Positions 11,486 through 23,459 of a stretch of DNA of 64,000 nt are shown here, piece after piece (the first letter of the stretch is position 1; every line of letters begins with the position of its first letter). The stretch covers positions 27,197,692 through 27,261,691 of the forward strand of contig CM041644.1 in assembly GCA_023333625.1 (NCBI GenBank), in the 5' to 3' direction. The position numbers and the translations under genes were made by a program. The notes below the pieces were generated by a model. The model made no database searches. It saw only the letters and a program-made list of their open reading frames with translations, and was not told where the DNA came from. Source of the stretch: Bothriochloa decipiens. Its lineage: Eukaryota > Streptophyta > Magnoliopsida > Poales > Poaceae.

Positions 11486-11609
11486 CTCTGATACTTTTTG
11501 GTCCCTGAGGCTCGTTAGGCTTGCTATGAAAGGAACAAGCCCGTTCTTTCTCTTTCTTCAAAACCATGGGCCGGCCCAACACTCGTACCCAAAGCCCACT
11601 AAAAAACCT
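11486..11609. promoter_or_regulatory. Promoter segment of OST5 copy 1, duplicated
   Basis: ATACTTTTTGGTCC, TGAGGCTCGTT, ATGAAAGGAACA, CATGGGCCGG and ACCCAAAGCCCA occur here and, in the same order, at 32617-32730 between TOC34 and the MULE. GGGCC and AGCCCA motifs resemble site II elements (TGGGCY) common in promoters of plant housekeeping genes. It therefore represents the duplicated bidirectional promoter, although at this locus only OST5 remains next to it. Confidence 0.7.
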
Positions 11610-11618
11610 CTGCTAGTT

Positions 11619-12012
11619 TTTTTTAAGCCTCTTATATGAATACAGCTGCAGTATCTGCTCATATACATGCATGCTCACATACACACGTACACCACACACG
11701 CCAACCGTGTACAAACAGACATACAATCATACATAGACCGACGACCGCGTCTTTCTTAAGATCACCGAAACCCATAGACGCTTCTTTTTTTTTAAATCAT
11801 CAAAATCCATCGACTCTTTAGCCGACAGGCACGTCAACGTTTGTCTCGTGGCACCACGCGTGGGAGAGCCGGAGGCTCAGAAATATGTAAGGCTTTAACT
11901 GAGGGAACACTGTTCCCGGGTGCGAAACTCGCGTCGAGCAGCGCTCGAACGCGGGCCGGCAGACGCTCCACCGAGCGGCCACACCAACGCGCTACGCACT
12001 CGTTCGCAACCC
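11619..12012 (-). mobile_element. tRNA-derived SINE
   Basis: The insert is flanked by the 9-bp duplication CTGCTAGTT (11610-11618 and 12013-12021). Read on the minus strand it starts at 12012 with a tRNA-like head: an A-box TAGCGCGTTGGT, then a B-box GCGTTCGAGC about 40 bases on. It ends with a short A run (the T run at 11617-11624 of the + strand). Head, tail and duplication are the hallmarks of a SINE. It has no coding capacity and sits about 130 bases upstream of OST5 copy 1, in the leader or promoter. Confidence 0.85.
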
Positions 12013-12139
12013 CTGCTAGTTGCTGTTGATGGTCATCGCCCCGTCTGCCTCCGGTCGTCACAAGTCATTGCATCGCGGCGGTGATAGGGAGACGACGAGC
12101 CGGCGGCGACTACAGCGGCAGCAGATCTCATCTCGCGGG

Positions 12140-14381
12140 ATGGTGAGCCCTCGACTGCCTTCTCCTGCGTAGATCCAGGGTTCTGCTTGGGGACCCCGCT
12201 GTGCTGACCCATGGGTTGTTCGTGTCGCAGGCGGCGAAGGCGATCTCGAGCCCCGTGCCGGTGGAGTGGTACCCGACGCTGGCCGTCGTCATGGTGTCCG
12301 TAGGCCTCATGTTCACCGCCTCCTTCTTCATGTGAGTTCTCCCCCTTCGCCCGCCATCCATTACGTATACCTTGTGATTTGGGCGGATCAGTCATTCACT
12401 TGCCTGGTGTCCTGATCTGATCTGTTGTGTTTAACCGAACTTGCCTGGTGCCCTGATCTGATGTATTTAGCTGCTGAGTTTTATCGGTAGGAGGTTGAAT
12501 TGACCTGCCCGATCGTTCCGATTGAAGATCTCGTATGTTGCCCTGATCTGATGTGTCTAGCTGCCGAATTTTAGTGGTAGCCCCTGTCCCTGTTCTATGC
12601 CGCTAGGGGGAAACTCCATTCATGGCGGGACAGTCATCACGGATTACTATTAGTCGCCATGGATGTTTGTGGGATGTTGGATGGCAGGAACACAGGGGTT
12701 CGTGCTTACTGTTTTCATCAATTGGAGTGTGGGTTTAGGTTTGAGGACAACATTATTGTCTGTGGGACTTTGGGGTGAATTTGAAGTTGCAGCAGCAACC
12801 AGTGGAATGTGGTTGAACTGAGTCCTTGCTATCTTGTTGGTCGTTTTGGAGTATATTAGCATTTAACTCTATGCTGTATGTTGCAGAGGGATTTCCTTTT
12901 TGACCTGTTATTTTTTTTCATAATGGGCTTGCAAGCTATTTGCTGAAATAGAACATGCACCATATAGCTTTGTAATTTGAATTAACTATTTACTGGAGAA
13001 AAACACACATACCTTGCCTGACTGGGCATATACAAACTGTGGTGCTGAATGCAACTGGCTATTTTTTTTCCTTTTTGTGTGTGAATTCATTGCCTAACCA
13101 AATCATCATTTCCAGTCTAACAGTTGTAGTAACAAATTTATAAAGATAATGTCTAGCACTTTCAGTTACATGAAGACTCGCCTAGTATATTATTCTACTT
13201 GTTTAAAATCCCAAATTTTGAACTTATGATTGCTTTCAGTTACAGAAGACTCTCCTCGTATATTATTGTACTTGTTTAAAATCCCAAATTTAATCTTACG
13301 GTTGTTTTCTTTGGTCAAATATCACAATCATATGCTGGCATGCCCATCCTGTGTTGTGCACTTCTGCTTTGATTTTGGCATGACTTCAATCTCAATTAGG
13401 AATTCTTGTTTTCAACATTGCAATTTATTCCCATCGATTTGTCTGCTCAAGTGCCAACAGTTTTGAGCCCTAACCAAGTAAGTTGCATGTTATTTTGTGC
13501 AATATGTGCTTGTTAATTGTTATGTTGGTGGTTGTGCGTATGGCAATGGAAGGGTGGAAGCAGATGGTAGTGGTTAAACGGCATGGCCAGGTCAAACCTA
13601 ATTGCAGTGAAACTTTCTTCCTTATCTCTGGTATTACATCAGGCCGTATATAGAATGGGCCCCAATACATTTGCCAATATTACATCCGATCAAACCAATT
13701 TTTCCATGTAATTCGATCTCCTAACTACCAAGCACTCCAATCCTCAAACAAACTAATTCGAAGATAATTCATGGTGGTGATCCTTCTGCTTCTCCGGCTT
13801 TCTTGTTATGCCTTTGTTGAGAGTGATGCTACAAAATGAAATAACCAGGAGCAAGTTACAGGAATTGACAATTCACTGCTAGTGCTAGCATTAAACTTGA
13901 GATCTCTTTTATGTGGAAATTGTTTGCCAATAATTGGAATCTGTTATGTGCCAAGACATACAAATTGTTCCAAAGAAGCAATGGCATGAACTATAAATAC
14001 CATGAGATGATTGCAGAACAAAACCATGTACTTCAATTTTCGTAGATGGATAATAGAGTTGTTGTAGAGCTTAAATCAGTAGAGCTTTAGTGAGGAGAGC
14101 AAAGGATCCATAATTTGTTGCTAATGTTTTGTCCTGTTTCAGTTATGAAGCAGCTTCATCCAGGAGGAGCCGTAGCCTGGCAAAGGAGATCGCAACAGCA
14201 GCTGTTGCTTCAGTTTTCCTGGTATAAGCCTTATTCAGAACATTTTGGTTCTACAATTCCGCAGGGTTTTGGTTCGTTTACAATTTTTTAAGGTGATCGA
14301 TTCATGCCTAAGTTATCTTTGATTGTTCCACAGGGTTTTGGGTCTCTGTTCGTGCTCCTTGCAAGTGGTGTTTATGTCTGA
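12140..14381 (+). CDS. OST5/TMEM258-like oligosaccharyltransferase subunit, copy 1
   Basis: The product is a 76-residue small subunit of the oligosaccharyltransferase complex, which transfers N-glycans to nascent proteins in the ER membrane. Coding exons are 12140-12142 (the ATG alone, followed at once by GTGAGC), 12231-12331, 14143-14221 and 14334-14381; all introns are GT-AG and join in frame. The protein has ISSPVPVEWYPTLAV near residues 6-20, a first hydrophobic span at about 15-36, the basic stretch SSRRSRSLAKE, and a second span at about 53-75 ending LLASGVYV. These match my knowledge of plant TMEM258/OST5 proteins in both order and length. No stop or frameshift is present. Copy 2 (42335-43877) differs by two residues (A/T and I/V in exon 3). 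Whether both copies are expressed is unknown. Confidence 0.9.
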
Positions 14382-15239
14382 CGACTGGCTATGGGTCGTG
14401 TGCTTGTGTTCTGCAGTCCTAGTTATAGACTTGTAGGATAAAGCCACATCCTCAAAGTTTGTGTTGTCCTAACGAATATGCCTTTGAACTTGTCCTAGAA
14501 CAATGTATGAGAGCAACTGAGTTAAAGCAATGGTCAGACGTTTTCCTCAGGTCTCCATTATATACGATCAGTCTAAATCCCAGCTCAGCACATTAAAGAT
14601 ACCAAAAGACAAATAAGCATCAAAACTAAGCCAGCCAGCCAGCTACTTGACAGAACTAATTGCCAAGAATGAATTATTGTGCTGAGGAAGACAGATGCAT
14701 TCCAAAGGCATCTGCGACACGTAAACAGATGTCTTCACAGTTCCAAACTCGAGTCATCCTTGCTTGTGCAGGCAAACACAAACAGTAGACATGAAGAACC
14801 AGAAAATTGGCACCATGGTAGCATAGTTTCTTAAGGTTTTCGAGAAGCGGTCATGATGCAAGCTAAGAAAATAGATACTCATTATTCCTTCACTATTATA
14901 ACAGGAACTTGTGTGAGGATGTACAATTTCTCAAACCTCTATGCACAACACATAACTCTTAAGAGTAGTTAATATTCATGTTACGTTGTAAGCTGTGAGG
15001 TACAAATATGGTATATACTATTGAACAAAAGCACACATTTCATAACTGAGGAATGCAATAACAAAAACAGATATCAATAGGTATGATACAAGTAGCCGTC
15101 CCCTGCACCAACTGAAAGATCCGAAAGCTTAAAGTGAATACAAAAATAGTTTAGGGGTTATTAAGAAAACGTCACTGTAGGGTTGTAATTTAGACTTTTT
15201 CGGTAACAAAGAGATAATTAATAAAAAAAGGGAAAACAG
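14382..15239. other. 3' flank of OST5 copy 1
   Basis: The first 200 bases are homologous to the 3' flank of copy 2 (43878-44054 and 45170-45197) and probably hold its 3' UTR. The similarity stops near 14582. The empty target site CATTATATACGATCAG at about 14557-14572 shows the state before the PIF/Harbinger insertion at copy 2. From there to 15239 I see no gene. Confidence 0.6.
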
Positions 15240-17271
15240 GTCATTAGCAAACCGAGCCGGCCGGAGCCGCCGCACCGCTCGACGCCGGCGGCAGCACCAC
15301 CGCGCCTGCACACGCGCGGGCAGAGGTGCAATCACAGCACGTGAAGCCACGCAGACTGCCTGTCTGCGGTCCACCGTGGACCAAGTCCGCACATGCCAAC
15401 TCCATAGACTAGGCCCATTAGGGACCCAGACCGCCACGTGTGCACGCCCAACGACCGACACGTGTCCGGGCCCGGCCGGCCCAACATGGCCCAGATTCGG
15501 CCCTGCCCAGCCCCTCCGAGGCCCACTTCTGGCCCGGTCGACGTTGACCGTTGACTGGGTCCCACCTGTCATTGACTCGCAGCCCCGGGTCCACCTGTCA
15601 TCCGCTGACCGCCTCTGACCAATCACAACACGCCACGTGTCAGCCTATGAATTAACTGATCTTTTTCTTTTTCAGAAAATGATTAAACTTCGAAAATTCA
15701 TAACTTCTTCATACGAACTCCGAAAAATATGAACCAAGTGTTTAAATTTTCATAAAAATGAGATCTACGTCATAGGCTTATGTATGATTGTATTTAGAGT
15801 TACTGGATTTCATTTGGTTCTTTGTGTTAATCTATAGGGGTCGCTCCCATGATCGTTATGTCTCGATTTCAGATCCTGCGAAGGAGTTGCTCGAGAAGGA
15901 GGACTAGGAGCGCGCTGAGGACTTGAGGAAGGACTCGAGTGACAGCTATTCAGGTGCCACGTCCCACCCAACCTCGTAGATCCTATTACGCATGCAACAA
16001 TATGGAATGCTAGTGCTCTACTTTATGCAATAATGCTATGATACGCTATGATAGAATTGCATGGTAGACTACTTGTATGCCTATTCCTTGTCGTAACCTT
16101 CACCCTGCTCACCCGCTTATAGGATAGACACACTTATCCATATGCTTGTTACTTGCTACTTTTACTCCACTTGCATCATATCTGTGATGTGATGCTGATG
16201 GTGGACTCTGGGTGGGTTCGGTATGGGGTGCCGGACTTGGTGATCGTATGGGTGTCTCTGGGTAATATAATCCGGGAGGGTTGTCTGGTGAGGGTTGAGT
16301 CGACTGAGCAGGATCTACGACGAGCTTTTGGAGCGAGTCTTGCCGAGGGGGTGTGTCCTGGGCACCCTGTGTTCTTAGTACATGTGGCAGGTACATTGTG
16401 TCTTGAGGAGATCCCAGGGTCGAGAGCCTCTGTGGAACGAAGCCCCAGGAAGGAAGGGGGCGCTGAGGCCCTATTTGAGGAGATATCCTGTCTGATCCCC
16501 CTAAGACTTGTTGTCTCTTGAGAACCGGAACCACGGACCCTTCATGCACACCACTCGCCTCAGATGAACCGAGGACGAGCGATTTTGACTATCTATGGCG
16601 ATGTCACTACTACTCGACGTAGTAGTGTAGGAAGGTACGGGTAGAGCTCACACCCTTCCGAGGCGATCATGTTTCCCCCTCCGAACATCGGCCCCTCCGA
16701 GCTCGGGTACATGACTTCACAGTTTCAGCCATTCCAGACTCGACTTGGGGTGTTCCAGGGCTGAAAGGTAGGGTGGCATCGTCATATTTAGAAGGTCGTT
16801 CGACATCAGCCTAGGCGATCATGAGCGCCTATGATGGTTATCTTGTGGATGGTCGGCATTAGCCGGTTATAGGTGTACATGCTCTGCAGAGTTGATGAAT
16901 CTATATATAGTCCGCAGCCTCAGTATGGCTATCCCGTGACCTACACTTCTCTCGAGTAGTGAGATAAGTCATTTCTATCTCCCTCTGAGCGGTCGTCGCT
17001 GTTGTTGTTACCCTACGGCATGATGGCCGATTAGGCATGGATGAGAGGAAGTTGTCCATTGCCGCCATGTGTGAGCGCGGTTTGTTGAGTGAGCTGAGAG
17101 AATGATGGTTGATGGTATGGTGTTGTGGGATGGGAATGGAGTTAAAACTTGATGAACATTTATTATATTATATTGATGATACTTGCATAGGAAAACTACA
17201 GCCATATATAGGCCCTCTTGATATACCCCTATGCATCCATTTTCCACAAAGCATAAGCAAAGCATAGGGCG
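15240..17271 (+). mobile_element. Long-LTR gypsy LTR copy B, left part
   Basis: This stretch parallels the second half of solo LTR A. Shared landmarks include AAAATTCATAACT with TCATACGA (15690-15715 against 9424-9450), the CTATAGGG-TCGCTC stretch (15834), CCAACCTCGTAGATCC (15969), TTGAGTCGA with GAGCTTTTGGAGCGAGTCTTGCC (16300-16345), and the GGATGGGAATG-GTTAAAACTTGAT tail (17128). Its start is unclear because the AT-rich head of copy A is not recognisable, so it may be truncated. It is interrupted at 17271 and resumes at 23778. Confidence 0.7.
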
Positions 17272-20169
17272 TGTAACAGAACCGACCAATTTATATATGC
17301 TTAAGTCCAAATTAATCTGCCATGACAGCTTAAGTTGCACCTAAACCCATATAAACCCGGTAGTCCGTGAAATCACGAAGGATTTCAAACCAACTTACAA
17401 ACCAAGATCATAGAGATTCAGTAACCACAATCCACATGATACATAAATTTGCAATTAACTTAAATGCATCAGAGTTTATAAGAGAATATTACAACACCCT
17501 TTTTATAGAGAAAATAGTGAAAGCAAACTACTTTAACAACACTCACACTCACATTTTTAAATACGGTGCCAGTTCATAGTCAAATCTAACAAAAGCAATC
17601 TGAGATAAGAATATAAGAAATGACCGTGCCCAAGTATGATTGTTCCCGTAATGGGATAGAAACCCATATTACAGCCAGAGCAACCTAGATGAACACCTGC
17701 AACAAGTGGGAATAAAACCCTGAGTACGAGAATGTACTCAGCTAGACTTACCCGTCATAAACCAAAAATAAATTGACTCCAAGGAGTATGCAAGGCTTTA
17801 TAAGTGGGGTAGCTGACTCATATATTTGCAGAAAAGCTTGAACTTATGAAGAATAATTATTATAACCTTCTAGCTGTGCATTTTAAAGTCATTAACCTGA
17901 TCATGCTAGATTAGCACCTGAACTAAACAAGCATGGTGTAAGTATCAAACAAGAATAGTAACCAATTCCGGTTGAGCATCTTTCAGCATCAACATCATAA
18001 CCATCTCATCTCTTTGTTCAAGTTCTTACTACAATGCCGCTGCTCAAGTCAAGTGTTCACTGTCTAGGAACGATGGCGATTATAATCGATTACTAACCAG
18101 CTGGCGGGTATTCCTCACACAAACCACACTCACCAGCCACGGTGAGCTACAGATCACCGACATTCAATTCGAAAAAAGCGCAGGATCAACAGGTACCATC
18201 GTATCCAGGAACCGCCCGGCTGCCTTATTCAGGGTGACCCTGACCTCGGACTTACTCTCCGCGTAACTCGTGGTCCCCCATCTTCACCAATACGATGCGT
18301 ACAGCAGGTCGACTCCTGGCCCAAATCAAAATTAGGCTACGCGGTCGGAATGACTTATCCTTCCAGCTAAATGTGAGGCATAAATTCAATATGAATTGAG
18401 GACGTACAACGGACGGGGTCCTACTTTGACACAGACGGGATAACCTCATCGAACCTCCAGTTCAGTCTCAACACCAATCCCGTCCGGTCTCGATTTATTA
18501 TCTCCACATGGTTATCCAAGATAACAATGTATTCAACCATTCTGAGTCACCACCTATAACTCGCGGATGACAGAAAATCACCCGACTTCTACCGATCTAG
18601 TTAAAGCAGGGCTAAGCAAAATATTCGTACCTGAACCTAACAGGGTTGAAGGATATACAGTGGCAAGAAATATAAATAATGCAGCAACGGTATAAAATAA
18701 CGTCTACAACTTAATACATCAAACAAGTAAAGGACTCAAGTTAGATATTTTGCAAACCACAGGGAGAAATGCTCCGGGGCTTGCCTTTCAGGAAAGAGCT
18801 TGGCTGGTGGTCGGGACACTCCGGAAGATCAACTTCGGGATCCTCTTCTGCTACGACTTCCCGCACCAAAGCTTCCTGCTGGCCTTCCTCTTCGGGTGCT
18901 CCGGGAACTATCGTTTCGAGCCCTGACGATCCTGTATGATGCATAGTGCGTATGAATACCAGGTATACATAGAAATACAATGATGATGCTGATGGTGAAT
19001 GAATGCTCAGCTAAGATAAAGGATATGATTTTGAAACATATAAGATAAGCACATGTCATCTGCATTCTCTTCTACCGACAAAACTTAAACAAGCCTCGCA
19101 TTACAATTTACTTACACATCAAAAAGGAACTATAACGACTATTATTTTTCACACTACCCTCTACTGAACCAAACCAAAACAGATCACACACATTACAAAT
19201 ATCATAAAAAGTATTTTTACACACATGAAATGATAGTTTTAAAGCATTATTACTTATTAAAAGAAATCAGGGTAGAACTGCAATATGACTTTAGACTATT
19301 TATAAAATTCTATAAAAATTACAGGAGCTTAAGCATGTCTAATGTAGACTACCATAAAAATTTCAAGTCAAAACAGTAAGTAATTTATCCTACACAAACA
19401 TGACAAGGCAGCACAATTCACCGGGCATAAAATACTTTATACATAACAATATGTCAAATAACAGATCTCAGAATATTATTAGCTCTAGATTAGCATAAAA
19501 ACACTCTCTAAAAAGTTTCATGCACAAATTCCTTATATATTATTTATTATGAATTATTTATCATCTAATGAAAATAGGCACCATAACTAGACATAGCAAA
19601 TTTTCTATAGGACATAGCCACACAACATTTTTCACAGATAGAGCATGACATAAGAAGACTAACAAACTTGGTCTCATATTTTTCTGAGCAACAGACAATT
19701 ACTTATGTATTTTCTAAGATAAAAGCAATTAATAGAGATAAATAAATCTATACAGAAAAGTATCACAAAATCCATATTTCATATTTTTCTCCTCAAAAGA
19801 AAAATACTGCAAGTTGAACCAACTCATTTGGACTAAAATGAGGAAGTTATGATTTTTCAAAGCTTTTACAAAAATCTAGAATTCATTTTCTTTAAAACCG
19901 ATAAAGAAAACAGTTTTGCACCGGGAACCCTGGACTTTTTGGAAAACAACCGAGCCCTAAAAAGAAACTCGCTGAGTCTGGCTACTTCGCACTTAAGTCC
20001 GACAAAGAACACAATTGATGCCCGCGGTCCACGTGGCGGGGAATGGTCGTCGACGTCGGGATTCCTCGCCGACGGCGAGGTCTCCGGCCGAGCTATGGCT
20101 ACCACAAGACTCAGCTCGTCAACGCGAACGCATTGGGGTACAAGATGCAAGCTATGAGCGAGGTTTTGA
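17272..20169 (-). repeat. Left arm of 6-kb palindrome
   Basis: The arm of about 2.9 kb is the reverse complement of 20376-23272. The outermost 60 bases I checked (17281-17340) are identical to the other arm; a sample near 17641-17700 differs at about 4 of 60. Read on the minus strand it contains a short open frame (18980-18741) with EEEGQQEALVREV and CPDHQPSSFLKGKPRS, also open in the right arm. I cannot assign it a function. The arm begins exactly at the terminal TGTAACA. Confidence 0.85.
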
Positions 20170-20375
20170 CTAGCGGCCACGCGCGACGGCAGACGGCGGC
20201 GACGGTCGGTGGTGCGCCGGCCATCTCGGGCCACGGCGGAGCGCGAGAACTAGCCTACCAGCTCCAGCAGACCAAGGCGACTCGGATTAGCTAGTCAAAG
20301 AGACAAGACACCGGCCAAAACGACGACGGCGCTGCACGCCGGCGAGCGGCGGCGCAACCCGCGACGGTGGACGGC
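20170..20375. other. Asymmetric centre of the palindrome
   Basis: The roughly 206-bp GC-rich loop separates the arms. The two halves do not pair with each other: inverted identity stops at GAGGTTTTG on the left and CAAAACCTC on the right. It has no recognised content. An asymmetric loop means the palindrome is not a simple hairpin-end duplication, or that the centre was later deleted. Confidence 0.7.
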
Positions 20376-23272
20376 CAAAACCTCGCTCATAGCTTGCATC
20401 TTGTACCCCAATGCGTTCGCGTTGACGAGCTGAGTCTTGTCGTAGCCGTAGCTCGGCTGGAGACCTCGCCGTCGACGAGGAATCCCGACGTCGACGACCA
20501 TTTCTCGCCGCGTGGACCGCGGGCATCAATTGTGTTCTTTGTCGGACTTAAGTGCGAAGTAGCCAGACTCAGCGAGTTTCTTTTTAGGGCTCGGTTGTTT
20601 TCTAAAAAGTCCAGGGTTCCCGGTGCAAAACTGTTTTCTTTATCAGTTTTAAAGAAAATGAATTCCAGATTTTTGTAAAAGCTTTGAAAAATCATAACTT
20701 CCTCATTTTTAGTCCAAATGGGTTGGTTCAACTTGTAGTATTTTTCTTTTGGGGAGATCTATGCATAAAAAATATGAAATATAGATTTTGTGATACTTTT
20801 CTATATAGATTTATTTATCTCTATTAATTGCTTTTAACTTAGAAAATACATAAGTAATTCTCTGTTGCTCAGAAAAATGTGAGACCAAGTTTGTTAGTCT
20901 TCTTATGTCATGCTCTATCTGTGAAAAATATTGTGAGGCTATATCCTATGGAAAATTTACTCTGTCTAGTTATGGTGCCTATTTCCATTAGATGATAAAT
21001 AATTCATAATAAATAATATATAAGGAATTTGTGCATGAAACTTTTTGAAGAGTGTTTTTATGCTAATCTAGAGCTAATGATATTCTGAGATCTGTTGTTT
21101 GACATATTTTATGTATAAAGTATTTTATGCCCGGTGAATTGTGCTGCATTGTCATGTTTGTGTAGGATAAATTACTTACTGTTTTGACTTGAAATTTTTA
21201 TGGTAGTCTACGTTAGACATGCTTAAGCTTCTATAATTTTTATAGAATTTTCTGAATAGTCTAAAGTCATATTGCAGTTCTACCCTGATTTCTTTTAATA
21301 AGTAATAATGCTTTAAAGCTATCATTTCATGTGTATAAAATGCTTTTTATGATATTTGTAATGTGTATGATCTGTTTTGGTTTGGTTCAGTAGAGGGTAG
21401 TGTGAAAAACAATAGTTGTTATAATTCCTTTTTGATGTGTAAGTAAATTGTAATGCGAGGCTTGTTTAAGTTTTGTCGGTAGAAGAGAATGTAGATGACA
21501 TGTGCTTATCTTATATGTTTCAAAATCATATCCTTTATCTTAGCTGAGCATTCATTCACCATCAGCATCAGCATTATATTTCTACGTATACCTGGTATTC
21601 ATACGCACTATGCATCATACAGAATCGTCAGGGCTCGAAACGATAGTTCCCGGAGCACCCGAAGAGGAAGGCCAGCAGGAAGCTTTGGTGCGGGAAGTCA
21701 CAGCAGAAGAGGATCCTGAAGTTGATCTTCCGGAGTGTCCCGACCACCAGCCAAGCTCTTTCCTGAAAGGCAAGCCCCGGAGCATTTCTCCCTGTGGTTT
21801 GTAAAATATCTAACTTGAGTCCTTTACTTGTTTGATGCATTAAGTTGTAGGCGTTGTTTTATACCGTTGCTGCATTATTTATATTCCTTGCCCTTCAACC
21901 CTGTTAGGTTCAGGTACGAATATTTTGCTTAGCCCTGCTTTAACTAGATCGGTAGAAGGCGGGTGATTTCCTGTCATCCGCGAGTTATAGGTGGTGACTC
22001 AGAATGGTTGAATACATTGTTATCTTGGATAACCATGTGAAGATAATAAATCAAGACCGGGCGGGATTGGTGTTGAGACTAAATTGGAGGTTCGGTGAGG
22101 TTATCCTGTCTGTGTCGAACTAGGACCCCGTCCGTTGTACGTCCTCAAGTCATATTGAATTTATGCCTCACATTTAGCTGGAAGGATAAGTCGTTCCGAC
22201 CGCGAAGCCTAATTTTGATTTGGGCCGAGAGTCGACCTGCTGTATGCATCGTATTGGTGAAGATGAGGGACCACGGGTTACGCGGAGAGTAAGTCCGAGG
22301 TCAGGGTCGCCTTGAATAAGACAGCCGGACGATTCCTGGATACGATGGTACCTGTTGATCCCGCGCTTTTCCCGAATTGAATGTCGGTGATCTGTAGCTC
22401 ACCGTGGCTGGTGAGTGTGGTTTGTGTGAGGAATACCCGCCAGCTGGTTTGTAATCGATTATAATCGCCATTGTTCTTGGACAGTGAACACTTGACTTGA
22501 GCAGCGGCATCGTAGTAAGAACTTGAACAAAGAGATGAGATGGTTATAATGTTGATGCTGAAAGATGCTCAACTGAAATTGGTTACTATTCTTGTTTGAT
22601 ACTTACACCATGCTTGTTTAGTTAAGGTGCTAATTTAGCATGATCAGGTTAATGACTTTAAAATGCAAAGCTAGAAGGTTATAATAATTATTCTTCATAA
22701 GTTCAAGCTTTTCTGCAAATATATGAGTCTGCTACCCCACTTATAAAGCCTTGCATACTTCTTGGAGTCAATTTATTTTTGGTTTATGACGGGTAAGTCT
22801 AGCTGAGTACATTCTCGTACTCAGGGTTTTATTTCCACTTGTTGCAGGTGTTCATCTAGGTTGCTGTGGCTGCAAGATGGGTTTCTATCCTATTACGGGA
22901 ACAATCAGACTTGGGCACGGTCATTTCTTATAATCTTATCTCAGATTGCTTTCGTTGGATTTGACTATGAACTGGCACCGTATTTAAAAATGTGAGTGTG
23001 AGTGTTGTTAAAGTAGTTTGCTTCCGCTATTTTCTCTATAAAAAGGGTGTTGTAATATTCTCTTATAAACTCCGATGCATTTAAGTTAATTGTAAATTTA
23101 TGTATCATGTGGATTGTGGTTACTGAATCTCTACGATATTGGTTTGTAAGTTGGTTTGAAATCCTTCGTGATTTTACGGACTACCGGGTTTATATGGGTT
23201 TAGGTGCAACTTAAGCTGTCATGGCAGATTAATTTGGACTTAAGCATATATAAATTGGTCGGTTCTGTTACA
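20376..23272 (+). repeat. Right arm of 6-kb palindrome
   Basis: This is the inverted copy of 17272-20169, ending in GGTCGGTTCTGTTACA. Because a PBS-like motif follows immediately, the 3' end of this arm behaves as the 3' end of an LTR. The open frame 21610-21804 (+) matches the one on the left arm with about one replacement in 64 residues (V/T). A TATAAAAAGGG-like sequence occurs at about 23038-23046. Confidence 0.85.
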
Positions 23273-23274
23273 GC

Positions 23275-23286
23275 TGGCATCGGAAC
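23275..23286 (+). other. Degenerate primer binding site
   Basis: TGGCATCGGAAC follows the TGTTACA end after two bases. It matches TGGTATCAGAGC, the usual plant PBS complementary to initiator methionine tRNA, at 9 of 12 positions. Position directly after an LTR end supports the reading; the mismatches suggest age or editing. Confidence 0.6.
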
Positions 23287-23459
23287 AAGGTTCAGTATAT
23301 TACTGTTCACATGTGTATTTTCAAACAAATGGGTTTTATTTTCCATGTTTTTGCAGATGGTGAGATGTTTTATGGCTATTGTCAGCACTGCTTCTATCCC
23401 GCCTTGGGAGATGACTAGACCTTGGGTATGGTCACTCTTCTCTACTTAATGCTTTTGTT

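Noticed and set aside
11930..12012. Possible tRNA gene upstream of OST5 copy 1
   Set aside because: The tRNA-like part continues into a SINE body with an A-rich end and a target-site duplication.
17272..20169. Independent solo LTR in minus orientation with its own TSD
   Set aside because: No duplication of the outer GGGCG was found near the centre (20170-20375), and the outer pair GGGCG/GGGTG fits one insertion ending at 23777 better.
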